From assembly GCA_031254835.1 (NCBI GenBank), contig JAIRTQ010000102.1, forward strand, positions 1 to 5,457: a stretch of DNA of 5,457 nt, written 5' to 3'. The notes beneath the pieces are model-generated. The model searched no databases. It saw only the letters and a program-made list of their open reading frames with translations, and was not told the DNA's origin. This document shows, in pieces, positions 1 to 5,457 of this stretch (positions are counted from its first letter, which is position 1; each line of letters begins with the position of its first letter). The stretch comes from Puniceicoccales bacterium. GTDB taxonomy: Bacteria; Verrucomicrobiota; Verrucomicrobiia; Opitutales; JAIRLM01. A program made the position numbers and the translations under genes.

Positions 1-602
1 AGAGATAAAAGAAAAGTTCCGTACATAGCGTCCCCAGGCGAGTCTGAAGACTGGAGTTCACTGCCTAATGCGGCCAGTGTTATCTCCTTATCCATTTCGG
101 GACAGATGGACCTCTCGAAAAATAGCTGTAGATGAAGAAGTTGCAATTCTGCTTCGTGCATTTGAAAATAATAATAACTGCAAAACGTGATTAAGGAAAG
201 GAAGATAAACCAGAACCTTTCGGAGGTGTCAGTCTCGCATAAACGACACGCATAATTCATCATACGGTCTCCCTCATCGAGATTGAGCTCAGCGAAGTAT
301 CCCGACTCCTTCGCCAGTAAAAGGAACTTTACCGGCAGTTTGTACAATTTTGCTGCAGTAGAGAACTGCACAACCGGAACGTAGTTGTAAGGTGGCGAGC
401 CGTAGACGACGGTCAAAGATGACGGATTTTGCCTGGGATGCAAAGCCGTGGCGCTGTCGGGCTTCGCATGGACTACCCTTTCCAAAGCATGCACTGAATT
501 GTGTGAATAGACTGACATGGATGACCCGGCTAGCGTAATTCTTGTAAAAATCAAGTACAATGTGCCATTTTTCGAAAAAACTACCTCGCCCTTCCGGGGC
601 AT
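1..602 (-). CDS. Unrecognised protein, probable membrane protein, 3' end cut by window edge
   Basis: Reading the minus strand, the frame is closed by a TAA at 618-620 and then has no stop down to the left edge, giving 200 codons from the ATG at 602. A chance frame of that length is unlikely in DNA this AT-rich (19 of 60 bases G or C at 121-180). Third codon positions look richer in G/C than the region overall, which favours real coding. The product has a polar N-terminal half with a PPYNYVP stretch near residues 70-76, a LYKLPVKFLLLAKESGYF segment near 86-103, one likely membrane helix at about 129-146 (FWFIFLSLITFCSYYYF), and a leucine-rich amphipathic stretch at about 150-163. The C-terminus is missing. 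No clear Shine-Dalgarno precedes the ATG, so M29 (ATG at 518) is an alternative start. Arginine codons are mostly AGA/AGG (5 of 8), unlike the central genes. I do not recognise a family. It is transcribed away from the HIT gene. Confidence 0.55.
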   Translation of the reverse strand, partial: MPRKGEVVFSKNGTLYLIFTRITLAGSSMSVYSHNSVHALERVVHAKPDSATALHPRQNPSSLTVVYGSPPYNYVPVVQFSTAAKLYKLPVKFLLLAKESGYFAELNLDEGDRMMNYACRLCETDTSERFWFIFLSLITFCSYYYFQMHEAELQLLHLQLFFERSICPEMDKEITLAALGSELQSSDSPGDAMYGTFLLS

Positions 603-708
603 ATCAAAATCGGCGGATTAGCGATTTCCTGTTGCGCGTGAGGTCGGTTCGCCTCTAGCTTTCCAACACGTCCGTAGAATGGCTTGAATGGCCCGGCATT
701 AAAAACGA

Positions 709-736
709 TTGCCCAAGGGAGTGCTTTCGCTAAAGT
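709..736 (+). promoter_or_regulatory. Possible sigma-70-type promoter just upstream of the HIT gene
   Basis: TTGCCC at 709-714 and TAAAGT at 731-736 each match the -35 and -10 consensus at four of six positions, with a 16-base spacer. Transcription would begin near 743, leaving only about seven bases before the ATG at 750. That would fit the absence of a Shine-Dalgarno there. The match is weak and unproven. The rest of the 603-749 gap shows no stronger element. A TACAAT hexamer at 556-561 is another -10-like site but lacks a -35 partner. Confidence 0.2.
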
Positions 737-749
737 TCCGCTTTGCCCT

Positions 750-1265
750 ATGTCATATCTGCATGCCCCTTGGCGTATGAAATACGTCCAAACGCCACAA
801 AAAGGCCGAGGAATGCCCTTTCGTGCCGCTTTGGAAGGAAACGCACGGGAAAATCTCCTTCTCTACCGAAGCAGCCACTCCTTTGTGCTCATGAATCGCT
901 ACCCCTACAACGCAGGGCACCTGCTCGCCCTGCCGCAACGAGAAGTGGCTGATCTCACGGACTTGGATGCGGAAGAGGGCATGGATTTTTGGCGCACCAT
1001 CCTTTTCGCAGAACGCGTTTTACGAAAAGTGATGAAGCCAGACGGGCTCAATGTCGGATGGAATCTCGGCTCAGCGGCTGGAGCTGGCCTTCCGGGCCAT
1101 ATGCACTGCCATCTGGTTCCCCGCTGGCATGGGGACACAAATTTCATGCCGGTCGTTGGTTCCGTAAAGGTACTGCCGCAGGCGCTAGAGTCCCTCTATG
1201 ACCAACTTTTGTCCGCATTTCAAAAGGAAATGGAAGCGAATAATCTATGGCGTACAGGATCTTAG
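750..1265 (+). CDS. HIT (histidine triad) family nucleotide hydrolase/transferase
   Basis: HIT proteins cleave or transfer nucleotides at phosphoanhydride or phosphoramidate bonds through a covalent nucleotidyl-histidine. This 171-residue protein has the triad HMHCHLV at residues 117-123 (H117, H119, H121; the middle part of the motif is expected to be catalytic), followed by VPRWHGDTNFMP at 123-134. That form is typical of the branch related to Ap4A phosphorylases and hydrolases. NRYPYNAGHLLALP at 49-62 forms the usual nucleotide-binding strand and GLNVGWNLG at 99-107 the strand before the triad. The start at 750 gives the family-typical N-terminus SYLHAPWRMKY; a TTG at 684 would add 22 unconserved residues. 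No Shine-Dalgarno is visible before either start. The CxxC that many relatives carry after the first segment is replaced by GRGMPF (residues 19-24), so this copy probably lacks that metal site. All 12 arginines use CGN codons. The last 19 bases overlap the PgpH-like gene, implying co-translation. The family is sure; the substrate is unknown. Confidence 0.93.
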   Translation: MSYLHAPWRMKYVQTPQKGRGMPFRAALEGNARENLLLYRSSHSFVLMNRYPYNAGHLLALPQREVADLTDLDAEEGMDFWRTILFAERVLRKVMKPDGLNVGWNLGSAAGAGLPGHMHCHLVPRWHGDTNFMPVVGSVKVLPQALESLYDQLLSAFQKEMEANNLWRTGS

Positions 1266-3586
1266 AGCGGCTAGGCGTGGGCAGACGGCGGCCTCAATGT
1301 CGGCCCTCGGCGAAGCGGACCGCAGCCCCAGTAGAATTTTCCCCCTACGGCAGGGCCCTGCTGTTTCTCTTTCCCTACGCCTTTCTCGTCTCTATAATTT
1401 GCTTTTCCGGCCAGGTCTCTTTCCGCTTCCATATTTCTCCTGGGCAAACGCTTAGCGCGCCAATCGTGGCCGAATTTCCATTCGTCTATGAGAGCGCCAT
1501 CCAGACCCAACGGCAGCGGGAGCGCAAGGCACTTCAGGTGGCACCCGTCTACAAGCTGATAATGGACCGTTTCCAAGAATTCCGTCGACAAGTCATTCAA
1601 TTGGAGTCATACTTAAATAGTTTCGACAAAGATTGGGCCCAGGATATTATGGCGGAGGAGCGGGCGTCTCGTCTGACGGAACTAAATCACCGCTTCGGCT
1701 TTGCACTCACGGAGGGGGACCTGCGGGCCCTGCTGGAAGACAGCTCGCCTGCCACTCGCCGCTATCTGATCGGAGAAAGTTTGGATATCTTGCAGATCGT
1801 AATGTCCGATGGGATCATCGATTTCGCTGCGCCTTCGCCGGCGGCCAGCGAGCCGCGAAACTATTTTCTAAACCTGGACCTGGCCGAAGAGACGGTAGGG
1901 CGGAATCTACGAACCCAGGAGGACGCGCTTCTCTATTTGCGCATCCATTTGGGGGCTCTCGATGAACGGCGTCACGTGACCGGGGCGCTGTTTCACATTT
2001 TGCGGCACGGCATTTATCCAAATTTGGCCTACGACCGGGAAAAAACAGATGAACGGAAGATTCAAGCCAGCAATTCTGTGCGCCCCGTGTCGGTTACCGT
2101 GGAAAATGGAGAAACCATTGTTCCGGCAAATAGTCCGGCCAGTTCCCTGGACCTGGAAAGGCTACGCGCCTACCGGGCTCAACTGCAGAAGAGGGATCCG
2201 TCCCTCGCCGGCATAAACCCCGCGCGGCTGGGGCAATTCTGGGAAACTCTGTCCATTTTACTTTGTGCTACCATATTGTTTCAGTCTATCTGCCGCAGCC
2301 GGCGGGACGACCAGTTGGGCACCCGCATGCTGCTCCTTGCCTCCATCCTGGCGGCCAATTTGCTGCTGTTTCGCTTCGAGGCTTCCTTCTGGGCGCTGCC
2401 GGGCCTGGCAGCGCACCCACGCCTGTTCCAAGTGCTCCCTTTTCTTTCTCCGCTCTTTGTGGGAGTCATTCTTGTTTCCCTCCTGCTGGGGCGGAGGAGT
2501 GGTGTCACGTTTGCTATTCTACTGGACATTTTTTTTACCCTCATGATCGGCAAAGACCTTTCCTTCTTTGTCTATGTCCTCCTGGCCATGCTGTTGGTCG
2601 TATATCAGTGCCGTTTGGTGACTTTTAAGAGCCAAATTTTGCGGGTAGGGACTCTATCGGGGCTCCTGTTGGGTCTGGGCGCTTTCTGGATAAGCGGCAT
2701 TGCCAAATTGCGCTGGGAAACTGGCCTGATCCAGGCGCTGGGGGCGTTAGCTTCCGGACTCGCCAACGGTTTGCTAGCCATTTTCTTTCTGAGCCATTGC
2801 GAACGACTTTTTCACCTCACCAGTAACGTTCGATTGCAGGAACTTTCCGACTTTAACCATAGGCTTCTCAGGCAGTTACAGCTTTACGCGCCCGGCACCT
2901 ATCACCATAGCCTCATGGTGGCCAGTTTGGCTGAGCAGGCAGCCTTTGAGCTGGGGGCCAACGGTCCGCTCTGCCGGGTGGCGGCCTACTTCCACGATGT
3001 GGGCAAAATTTCCCACCCGGAGTACTATATCGAAAATCAGACGGATGGCAATCCGCATGCCGAGAAGTCTTCCCGCATCAGCGCACTGATCATTAAGGGC
3101 CACGTGCGAGACGGCGTGGAAATTGCCCGATCGGCTGGCATTCCCATTCGAGTGACGCAGCTAATGGCAGAGCACCACGGCACGACTCGCATGGAATATT
3201 TTTACGGTCAGGCTAAGCAGCACTACGAAAAGATACACGGAGACGGGGGTGAGGTGGATGAGGGCGCCTACCGCTACGACGGACCACGGCCTCGGTCGCT
3301 GGAGGCGATCATACTAATGCTGGTAGATTCCTGCGAGGCGGCCAGCCGCAGTTTGCGAAAAATTACGCCACAGAGCGTGGAGCACCTGGTACATTCTATC
3401 TTTCAGTCGAAGATCGAGGACGGCCAGCTGGATGACTGCGCCATCACTTTCCAGCAGGTGCGTATTCTAAAAAAGTCCATCGCCACCTCCCTCGTGAACA
3501 TGTTGCACAGCCGCATTGGCTACGCGCCGTGGTCACGGGAAAAGCCGCCTGCCCGCCCCGCCGGAGAGTTAGAGAAGCAGGCCTAG
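1247..3586 (+). CDS. pgpH: PgpH/YqfF-like 7TM-HD membrane phosphohydrolase (predicted cyclic di-AMP phosphodiesterase)
   Basis: Members of this family (Listeria PgpH) hydrolyse cyclic di-AMP to pApA with a cytoplasmic HD domain anchored to seven membrane helices. The order here is complete: an Arg-rich N-terminus (1-35), a first membrane helix at about 36-57, and an extracytoplasmic 7TMR-HDED domain at about 60-325 containing [16 protein letters not shown] and, near its end, [12 protein letters not shown] and [12 protein letters not shown]. Seven hydrophobic segments follow at roughly 331-349, 358-377, 393-415, 419-434, 437-455, 466-485 and 493-516. The HD domain occupies about 535-755. Predicted metal ligands are all present: H554 (in APGTYHHS), H583-D584 (in YFHDVGK), H619 (IKGHV), H643-H644 (AEHHGTT) and D694 (DSCEAASR). 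The length of 779 residues is normal for the family. The ATG at 1247 lies inside the HIT gene, with GGAAG at 1232-1236 as a plausible ribosome site ten bases upstream. The gene ends head-on against fbaB. An eight-T run at 2529-2536 is in frame. The family is firm; cyclic di-AMP as substrate is inferred from it. Confidence 0.95.
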   Translation: MAYRILERLGVGRRRPQCRPSAKRTAAPVEFSPYGRALLFLFPYAFLVSIICFSGQVSFRFHISPGQTLSAPIVAEFPFVYESAIQTQRQRERKALQVAPVYKLIMDRFQEFRRQVIQLESYLNSFDKDWAQDIMAEERASRLTELNHRFGFALTEGDLRALLEDSSPATRRYLIGESLDILQIVMSDGIIDFAAPSPAASEPRNYFLNLDLAEETVGRNLRTQEDALLYLRIHLGALDERRHVTGALFHILRHGIYPNLAYDREKTDERKIQASNSVRPVSVTVENGETIVPANSPASSLDLERLRAYRAQLQKRDPSLAGINPARLGQFWETLSILLCATILFQSICRSRRDDQLGTRMLLLASILAANLLLFRFEASFWALPGLAAHPRLFQVLPFLSPLFVGVILVSLLLGRRSGVTFAILLDIFFTLMIGKDLSFFVYVLLAMLLVVYQCRLVTFKSQILRVGTLSGLLLGLGAFWISGIAKLRWETGLIQALGALASGLANGLLAIFFLSHCERLFHLTSNVRLQELSDFNHRLLRQLQLYAPGTYHHSLMVASLAEQAAFELGANGPLCRVAAYFHDVGKISHPEYYIENQTDGNPHAEKSSRISALIIKGHVRDGVEIARSAGIPIRVTQLMAEHHGTTRMEYFYGQAKQHYEKIHGDGGEVDEGAYRYDGPRPRSLEAIILMLVDSCEAASRSLRKITPQSVEHLVHSIFQSKIEDGQLDDCAITFQQVRILKKSIATSLVNMLHSRIGYAPWSREKPPARPAGELEKQA

Positions 3587-3588
3587 GC
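3581..3588. other. Palindrome holding both stop codons of convergent pgpH and fbaB
   Basis: GCCTAGGC reads identically on both strands and supplies the final Ala codon plus TAG stop for both the plus-strand pgpH-like gene and the minus-strand fbaB. The two coding regions overlap by four bases (3583-3586). I see no hairpin followed by a T-run next to it, so transcripts from each side must end inside the opposite gene or by a factor-dependent route. Confidence 0.9.
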
Positions 3589-4644
3589 GACGGTAATATC
3601 CTTCTCTAGATAGACGTCCTGGATGGCGTGGAGCAGTTCGACGCCTTCCTTTATCGGCCGCTGGAAGGCCTTACGCCCGGAGATGAGCCCGGCGCCGCCG
3701 CCCCGCTTATTGACAATGGCCGTGCGGACCGCCTCGTGAAAATCGTCGTCGCTGCCCTTCGAAGCACCGCCCGAATTGATGAGCGCGCAGCGGCCCATAT
3801 AGCAGTTGGCCACCTGGTAGCGGGTAAGGTCGATGGGGTGATTAGTGCAGAGCTTGTCGTACATGCGGCCGTCCCATTTGCCAAATTGGATGGCGCGGAA
3901 TCCGCCGTCGTTTTCTGGAGATTTTTGCTTGATAATATCGGCTTCTATGGTGCAGCCCAGGTGGTTGCCCTGTCCGGTGAGATCCGCCGCCAGGTGATAG
4001 TCGATGCCGTTTTTGGCGAACGCCGAATTGCGCAGGTAGCACCAAAGGATGGTGGCCATGCCCAGCTCGTGGGCCCGCTGGAAGGCTTCGGTCGTTTCTT
4101 GCAGCTGCCGCATGGACTCATCTGAGCCGAAGTAGATCGTCGCACCGACCGCCACGGCTCCCATGTCCCAGGCCTGCTCCACTTGGCTGAAATATACCTG
4201 GTCGTGTTTGTTAGGATAGGTGAGCAGCTCGTTGTGGTTCAATTTTACGATGAACGGAATCCGGTGGCAGTACTTTCGCGCCACGGCGCCCAGCACGCCC
4301 AAGGTCGAGGCCACGCCGTTGCAGCCGCCCTCGATGGCCAGCCGCACGATGTTTTCCGGATCAAAGTAGGCCGGATTCGCCGCAAAGCTGGCTCCGGCCG
4401 TGTGTTCAATTCCTTGGTCCACCGGCAGGATGGACAGGTAGCCGGTGCCGGCCAGCCGGCCGCTGCCGAAAATGCGGGCCAGGCTATTCAGCGCCGGCGG
4501 CGGCCGATCCGATTGCTCCCAGACATTCGCTACAAAATTCGGACCCGGCAGGTGCAGCATTTCTTTCCTTACGGTAGTGCAGCTGTGCCGAAGGAGGTCA
4601 TCGCCGTTCGCGGCAAGAAATTGTTCAATGTGCTTGTTTCTCAT
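3583..4644 (-). CDS. fbaB: Class I fructose-bisphosphate aldolase, FbaB/DhnA type
   Basis: This enzyme reversibly splits fructose 1,6-bisphosphate into dihydroxyacetone phosphate and glyceraldehyde 3-phosphate through a lysine Schiff base, in cytoplasmic glycolysis and gluconeogenesis. The 353-residue product follows E. coli FbaB almost end to end as I recall it: [20 protein letters not shown] (about 62-81), [12 protein letters not shown] (85-96), [10 protein letters not shown] (130-139), [13 protein letters not shown] (162-174), then EADIIKQK with the predicted Schiff-base Lys at 239. NSGGASKG (290-297) and GLISGRKAF (319-327) are the phosphate-binding loops, and the C-terminal YLEKDITVA matches the family end. 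The ATG at 4644 matches the family N-terminus; an adjacent in-frame GTG at 4647 sits nearer (11 rather than 14 bases) to the GGAG on this strand and could be used instead. Eighteen of 20 arginine codons are CGN. It converges on pgpH and diverges from a possible small ORF, with no room for its own promoter between the two starts. Confidence 0.97.
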   Translation of the reverse strand: MRNKHIEQFLAANGDDLLRHSCTTVRKEMLHLPGPNFVANVWEQSDRPPPALNSLARIFGSGRLAGTGYLSILPVDQGIEHTAGASFAANPAYFDPENIVRLAIEGGCNGVASTLGVLGAVARKYCHRIPFIVKLNHNELLTYPNKHDQVYFSQVEQAWDMGAVAVGATIYFGSDESMRQLQETTEAFQRAHELGMATILWCYLRNSAFAKNGIDYHLAADLTGQGNHLGCTIEADIIKQKSPENDGGFRAIQFGKWDGRMYDKLCTNHPIDLTRYQVANCYMGRCALINSGGASKGSDDDFHEAVRTAIVNKRGGGAGLISGRKAFQRPIKEGVELLHAIQDVYLEKDITVA

Positions 4645-4658
4645 CACGAACCATTTTG

Positions 4659-4669
4659 CTCCAAAGGAG
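4659..4669. promoter_or_regulatory. Inverted-repeat ribosome binding site serving both strands
   Basis: CTCCAAAGGAG gives GGAG on each strand. On the plus strand AAAGGAG lies four bases before the ATG of the 45-codon ORF at 4674. On the minus strand GGAG lies 11 bases before the GTG and 14 before the ATG of fbaB, and four bases before a further ATG at 4654 that is out of frame with fbaB. It is the only recognisable ribosome site for fbaB, although the spacing is long. Its role for the plus-strand ORF depends on that ORF being real. Confidence 0.5.
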
Positions 4670-4673
4670 ACGG

Positions 4674-4811
4674 ATGTCGCAACGCTTTTTCAAGAAAGTC
4701 TACCTGCGTCTCGATGAATTTCCGCTGTCTACGGCCATCGTCGAGGGCTGTCCGGGCGCCCTAAAAAACTCGGCGAGTGATCCGTTCGCGAAAAAAACGC
4801 CAAAAGTGTAA
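4674..4811 (+). CDS. Possible 45-residue basic small protein, unrecognised
   Basis: An ATG preceded by AAAGGAG at four bases opens a 45-codon frame ending in TAA at 4809-4811. The product begins [16 protein letters not shown] and ends in a lysine-rich [10 protein letters not shown] tail; it has one Cys (residue 26) and no membrane segment. Both its arginines use CGN codons, as in the central genes. It starts 30 bases from the divergent fbaB start, so its promoter would lie inside fbaB and the fbaB promoter would lie inside it. Runs of six and seven A occur at about 4763-4768 and 4791-4797. It could be a true small protein, the surviving N-terminus of a longer gene, or only the transcribed leader of the next gene on this strand. 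The strong ribosome site is the main support. I do not recognise a family. Confidence 0.35.
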   Translation: MSQRFFKKVYLRLDEFPLSTAIVEGCPGALKNSASDPFAKKTPKV

Positions 4812-4852
4812 TTTCCCTGGGACGAGTTCGCTGGTTTTGAAAGGCCGCTTCT

Positions 4853-5457
4853 GTGAGTTTAAGCGCGGAATTTTATAGGGCGGCAGCGGATGCCGCCGCG
4901 AGAGGTATCGGTGGACACGATAGGGACAGGCTCCACGGGTTGGCGGTGTCCTACGGGCTAACGGCCGAAGAGGAAAGGCAACTTCCCACGGCAATTGCTG
5001 GGTTGGCCTCGGTGCGTGGCCCCGCCAGGGACTTGCGTGGAGATGCTTTCCCGCCCTCGCTCCCTTTGAGTGCCGGTCCTTCCGCATCTTTGAGTGACCT
5101 CCGGCCCTGCTGGAAGTGTTTCCAGGAGCGCACTAATGGCTTGTCCGTTGAAGTCGTCAGTGCGTACCAGAATGGAATCATCCTATCACGTGATCGAGAG
5201 GAGTTGGAAGTCTTTCGGGCGATCTTCGATCGGGACAGATATGAAGTTAACAGGACCAGCCTTGTTCCTGGTGTCGGTGGTAGTAATAGCCACAAAGTTT
5301 GTAGGACGCTTCTTTTGTGGGGCGGAGGGGCTATGGTAGTACTTGGGATCGTGTGTGGGTCGGCGCTAGGCGATGAATTCGGTAGGAACGTTTTGGGTGG
5401 CACATTTGGGGGAATGGGCGCATTAGTTCTCCTCATCGGCATATGTATGCAGGCCTA
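4853..5457 (+). CDS. Unrecognised protein with C-terminal glycine-rich membrane hairpin, reaches window edge
   Basis: After a TGA at 4838-4840 the plus-strand frame stays open to the last base. The GTG at 4853 has GAAAGG eight bases upstream and gives 201 codons. Only TA of the next codon is visible, so the protein may end right at the edge if the next base is A or G. Order in the product: an Ala-rich N-terminus (about 5-16), a polar region with GLTAEEERQLP (35-45), a Pro/Ser-rich linker (67-80), a CxxC pair in RPCWKCF (C86, C89), a charged LSRDREELEVFRAIFDRDR segment (111-129), then two hydrophobic helices at about 152-172 and 179-199 joined by a short GDEFGRN turn. The second helix has GGTFGGMG, a glycine-zipper-like pattern. 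Ten of 18 arginines use AGA/AGG, against 2 of 20 in neighbouring fbaB, suggesting different ancestry. Opposite-strand frames here give Pro/Ser/Arg-rich products and look like shadows. The function is unknown. Confidence 0.55.
   Translation, partial: MSLSAEFYRAAADAAARGIGGHDRDRLHGLAVSYGLTAEEERQLPTAIAGLASVRGPARDLRGDAFPPSLPLSAGPSASLSDLRPCWKCFQERTNGLSVEVVSAYQNGIILSRDREELEVFRAIFDRDRYEVNRTSLVPGVGGSNSHKVCRTLLLWGGGAMVVLGIVCGSALGDEFGRNVLGGTFGGMGALVLLIGICMQA

Noticed and set aside
255..350. KLPVKFLLLAKESGYF segment of the left-edge protein as a lytic transglycosylase catalytic ES motif
   Set aside because: Only the short LP...ES pattern fits; the following residues lack the Gly-Leu-Met-Gln block expected after the catalytic Glu.
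684..749. TTG at 684 as the HIT start, giving 22 more residues
   Set aside because: The extension resembles nothing conserved, has no ribosome site, and the family N-terminus (LHAPWRM) begins just after the ATG at 750.
3578..3586. GCAGGCCTA shared between the end of pgpH and the last bases of the window as a repeat or attachment site
   Set aside because: Nine bases is too short; in both places it is an ordinary Gln-Ala (stop) context.
3628..4125. 165-codon plus-strand frame inside fbaB
   Set aside because: It is antisense to a gene whose protein aligns with FbaB along its full length, and it has no independent support.
4763..4778. ACTC-GCC-GAGT followed by six T on the minus strand as an intrinsic terminator
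   Set aside because: The stem is only four or five base pairs with a tiny loop, and no minus-strand gene ends there.
4879..4897. GGCGGCA / TGCCGCC hairpin with a five-base loop as a terminator
   Set aside because: No T-run follows on either strand; it is explained by Ala codons flanking one Asp codon in the partial gene.
4761..5087. 108-codon minus-strand frame upstream of fbaB
   Set aside because: The translation is rich in Arg, Pro and His without order and overlaps both plus-strand candidates; it looks like a G+C-driven shadow.
4951..5442. 163-codon frame on the minus strand at the right end
   Set aside because: Its product is Pro/Ser/Arg-rich with no domain-like pattern, and the opposite plus-strand frame is longer, has a ribosome site and a clear membrane hairpin.

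Overview
The window suggests a bacterium of moderate G+C, probably from the Verrucomicrobiota or a related PVC lineage. This rests on family resemblance: a class I FbaB/DhnA-type aldolase, a large 7TM-HD phosphohydrolase of the PgpH/YqfF type, and a HIT protein with the LHAPWRM / NRYPYNAGH / VPRW-GDTNFMP pattern. I recall this combination from Verrucomicrobia, but the taxonomy is an inference and is not proven by the sequence.

Layout from left to right: (1) A minus-strand frame with no stop fills positions 1-602 and runs off the left edge; it encodes at least 200 residues of an unrecognised protein with one likely membrane segment. (2) A 147-base gap (603-749) separates it from a plus-strand pair: a HIT-family nucleotide hydrolase/transferase (750-1265) and, overlapping it by 19 bases, a 779-residue PgpH-like membrane protein (1247-3586), predicted to be a cyclic di-AMP phosphodiesterase. 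(3) Convergent to this pair, fbaB (fructose-bisphosphate aldolase) lies on the minus strand at 3583-4644; the two stop codons interlock in an 8-base palindrome, so there is no intergenic space. (4) Divergent from fbaB, a possible 45-codon ORF (4674-4811) shares an inverted Shine-Dalgarno element with the aldolase. (5) A second edge-truncated frame (4853-5457, plus strand, GTG start) encodes at least 201 residues ending in a glycine-rich two-helix membrane hairpin.

The three central genes are recognisable housekeeping functions. The HIT and PgpH genes overlap and are presumably co-transcribed; both families act on nucleotides or dinucleotides, so a shared role in dinucleotide turnover is possible. 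The aldolase belongs to glycolysis/gluconeogenesis and has no evident link to them. The two edge genes differ from the central genes in arginine codon choice (AGA/AGG 5 of 8 and 10 of 18, against 0 of 12 in HIT and 2 of 20 in fbaB) and have no family I recognise. They are the most likely places for something new. I found no tRNA or rRNA gene, CRISPR array, insertion sequence or convincing intrinsic terminator.
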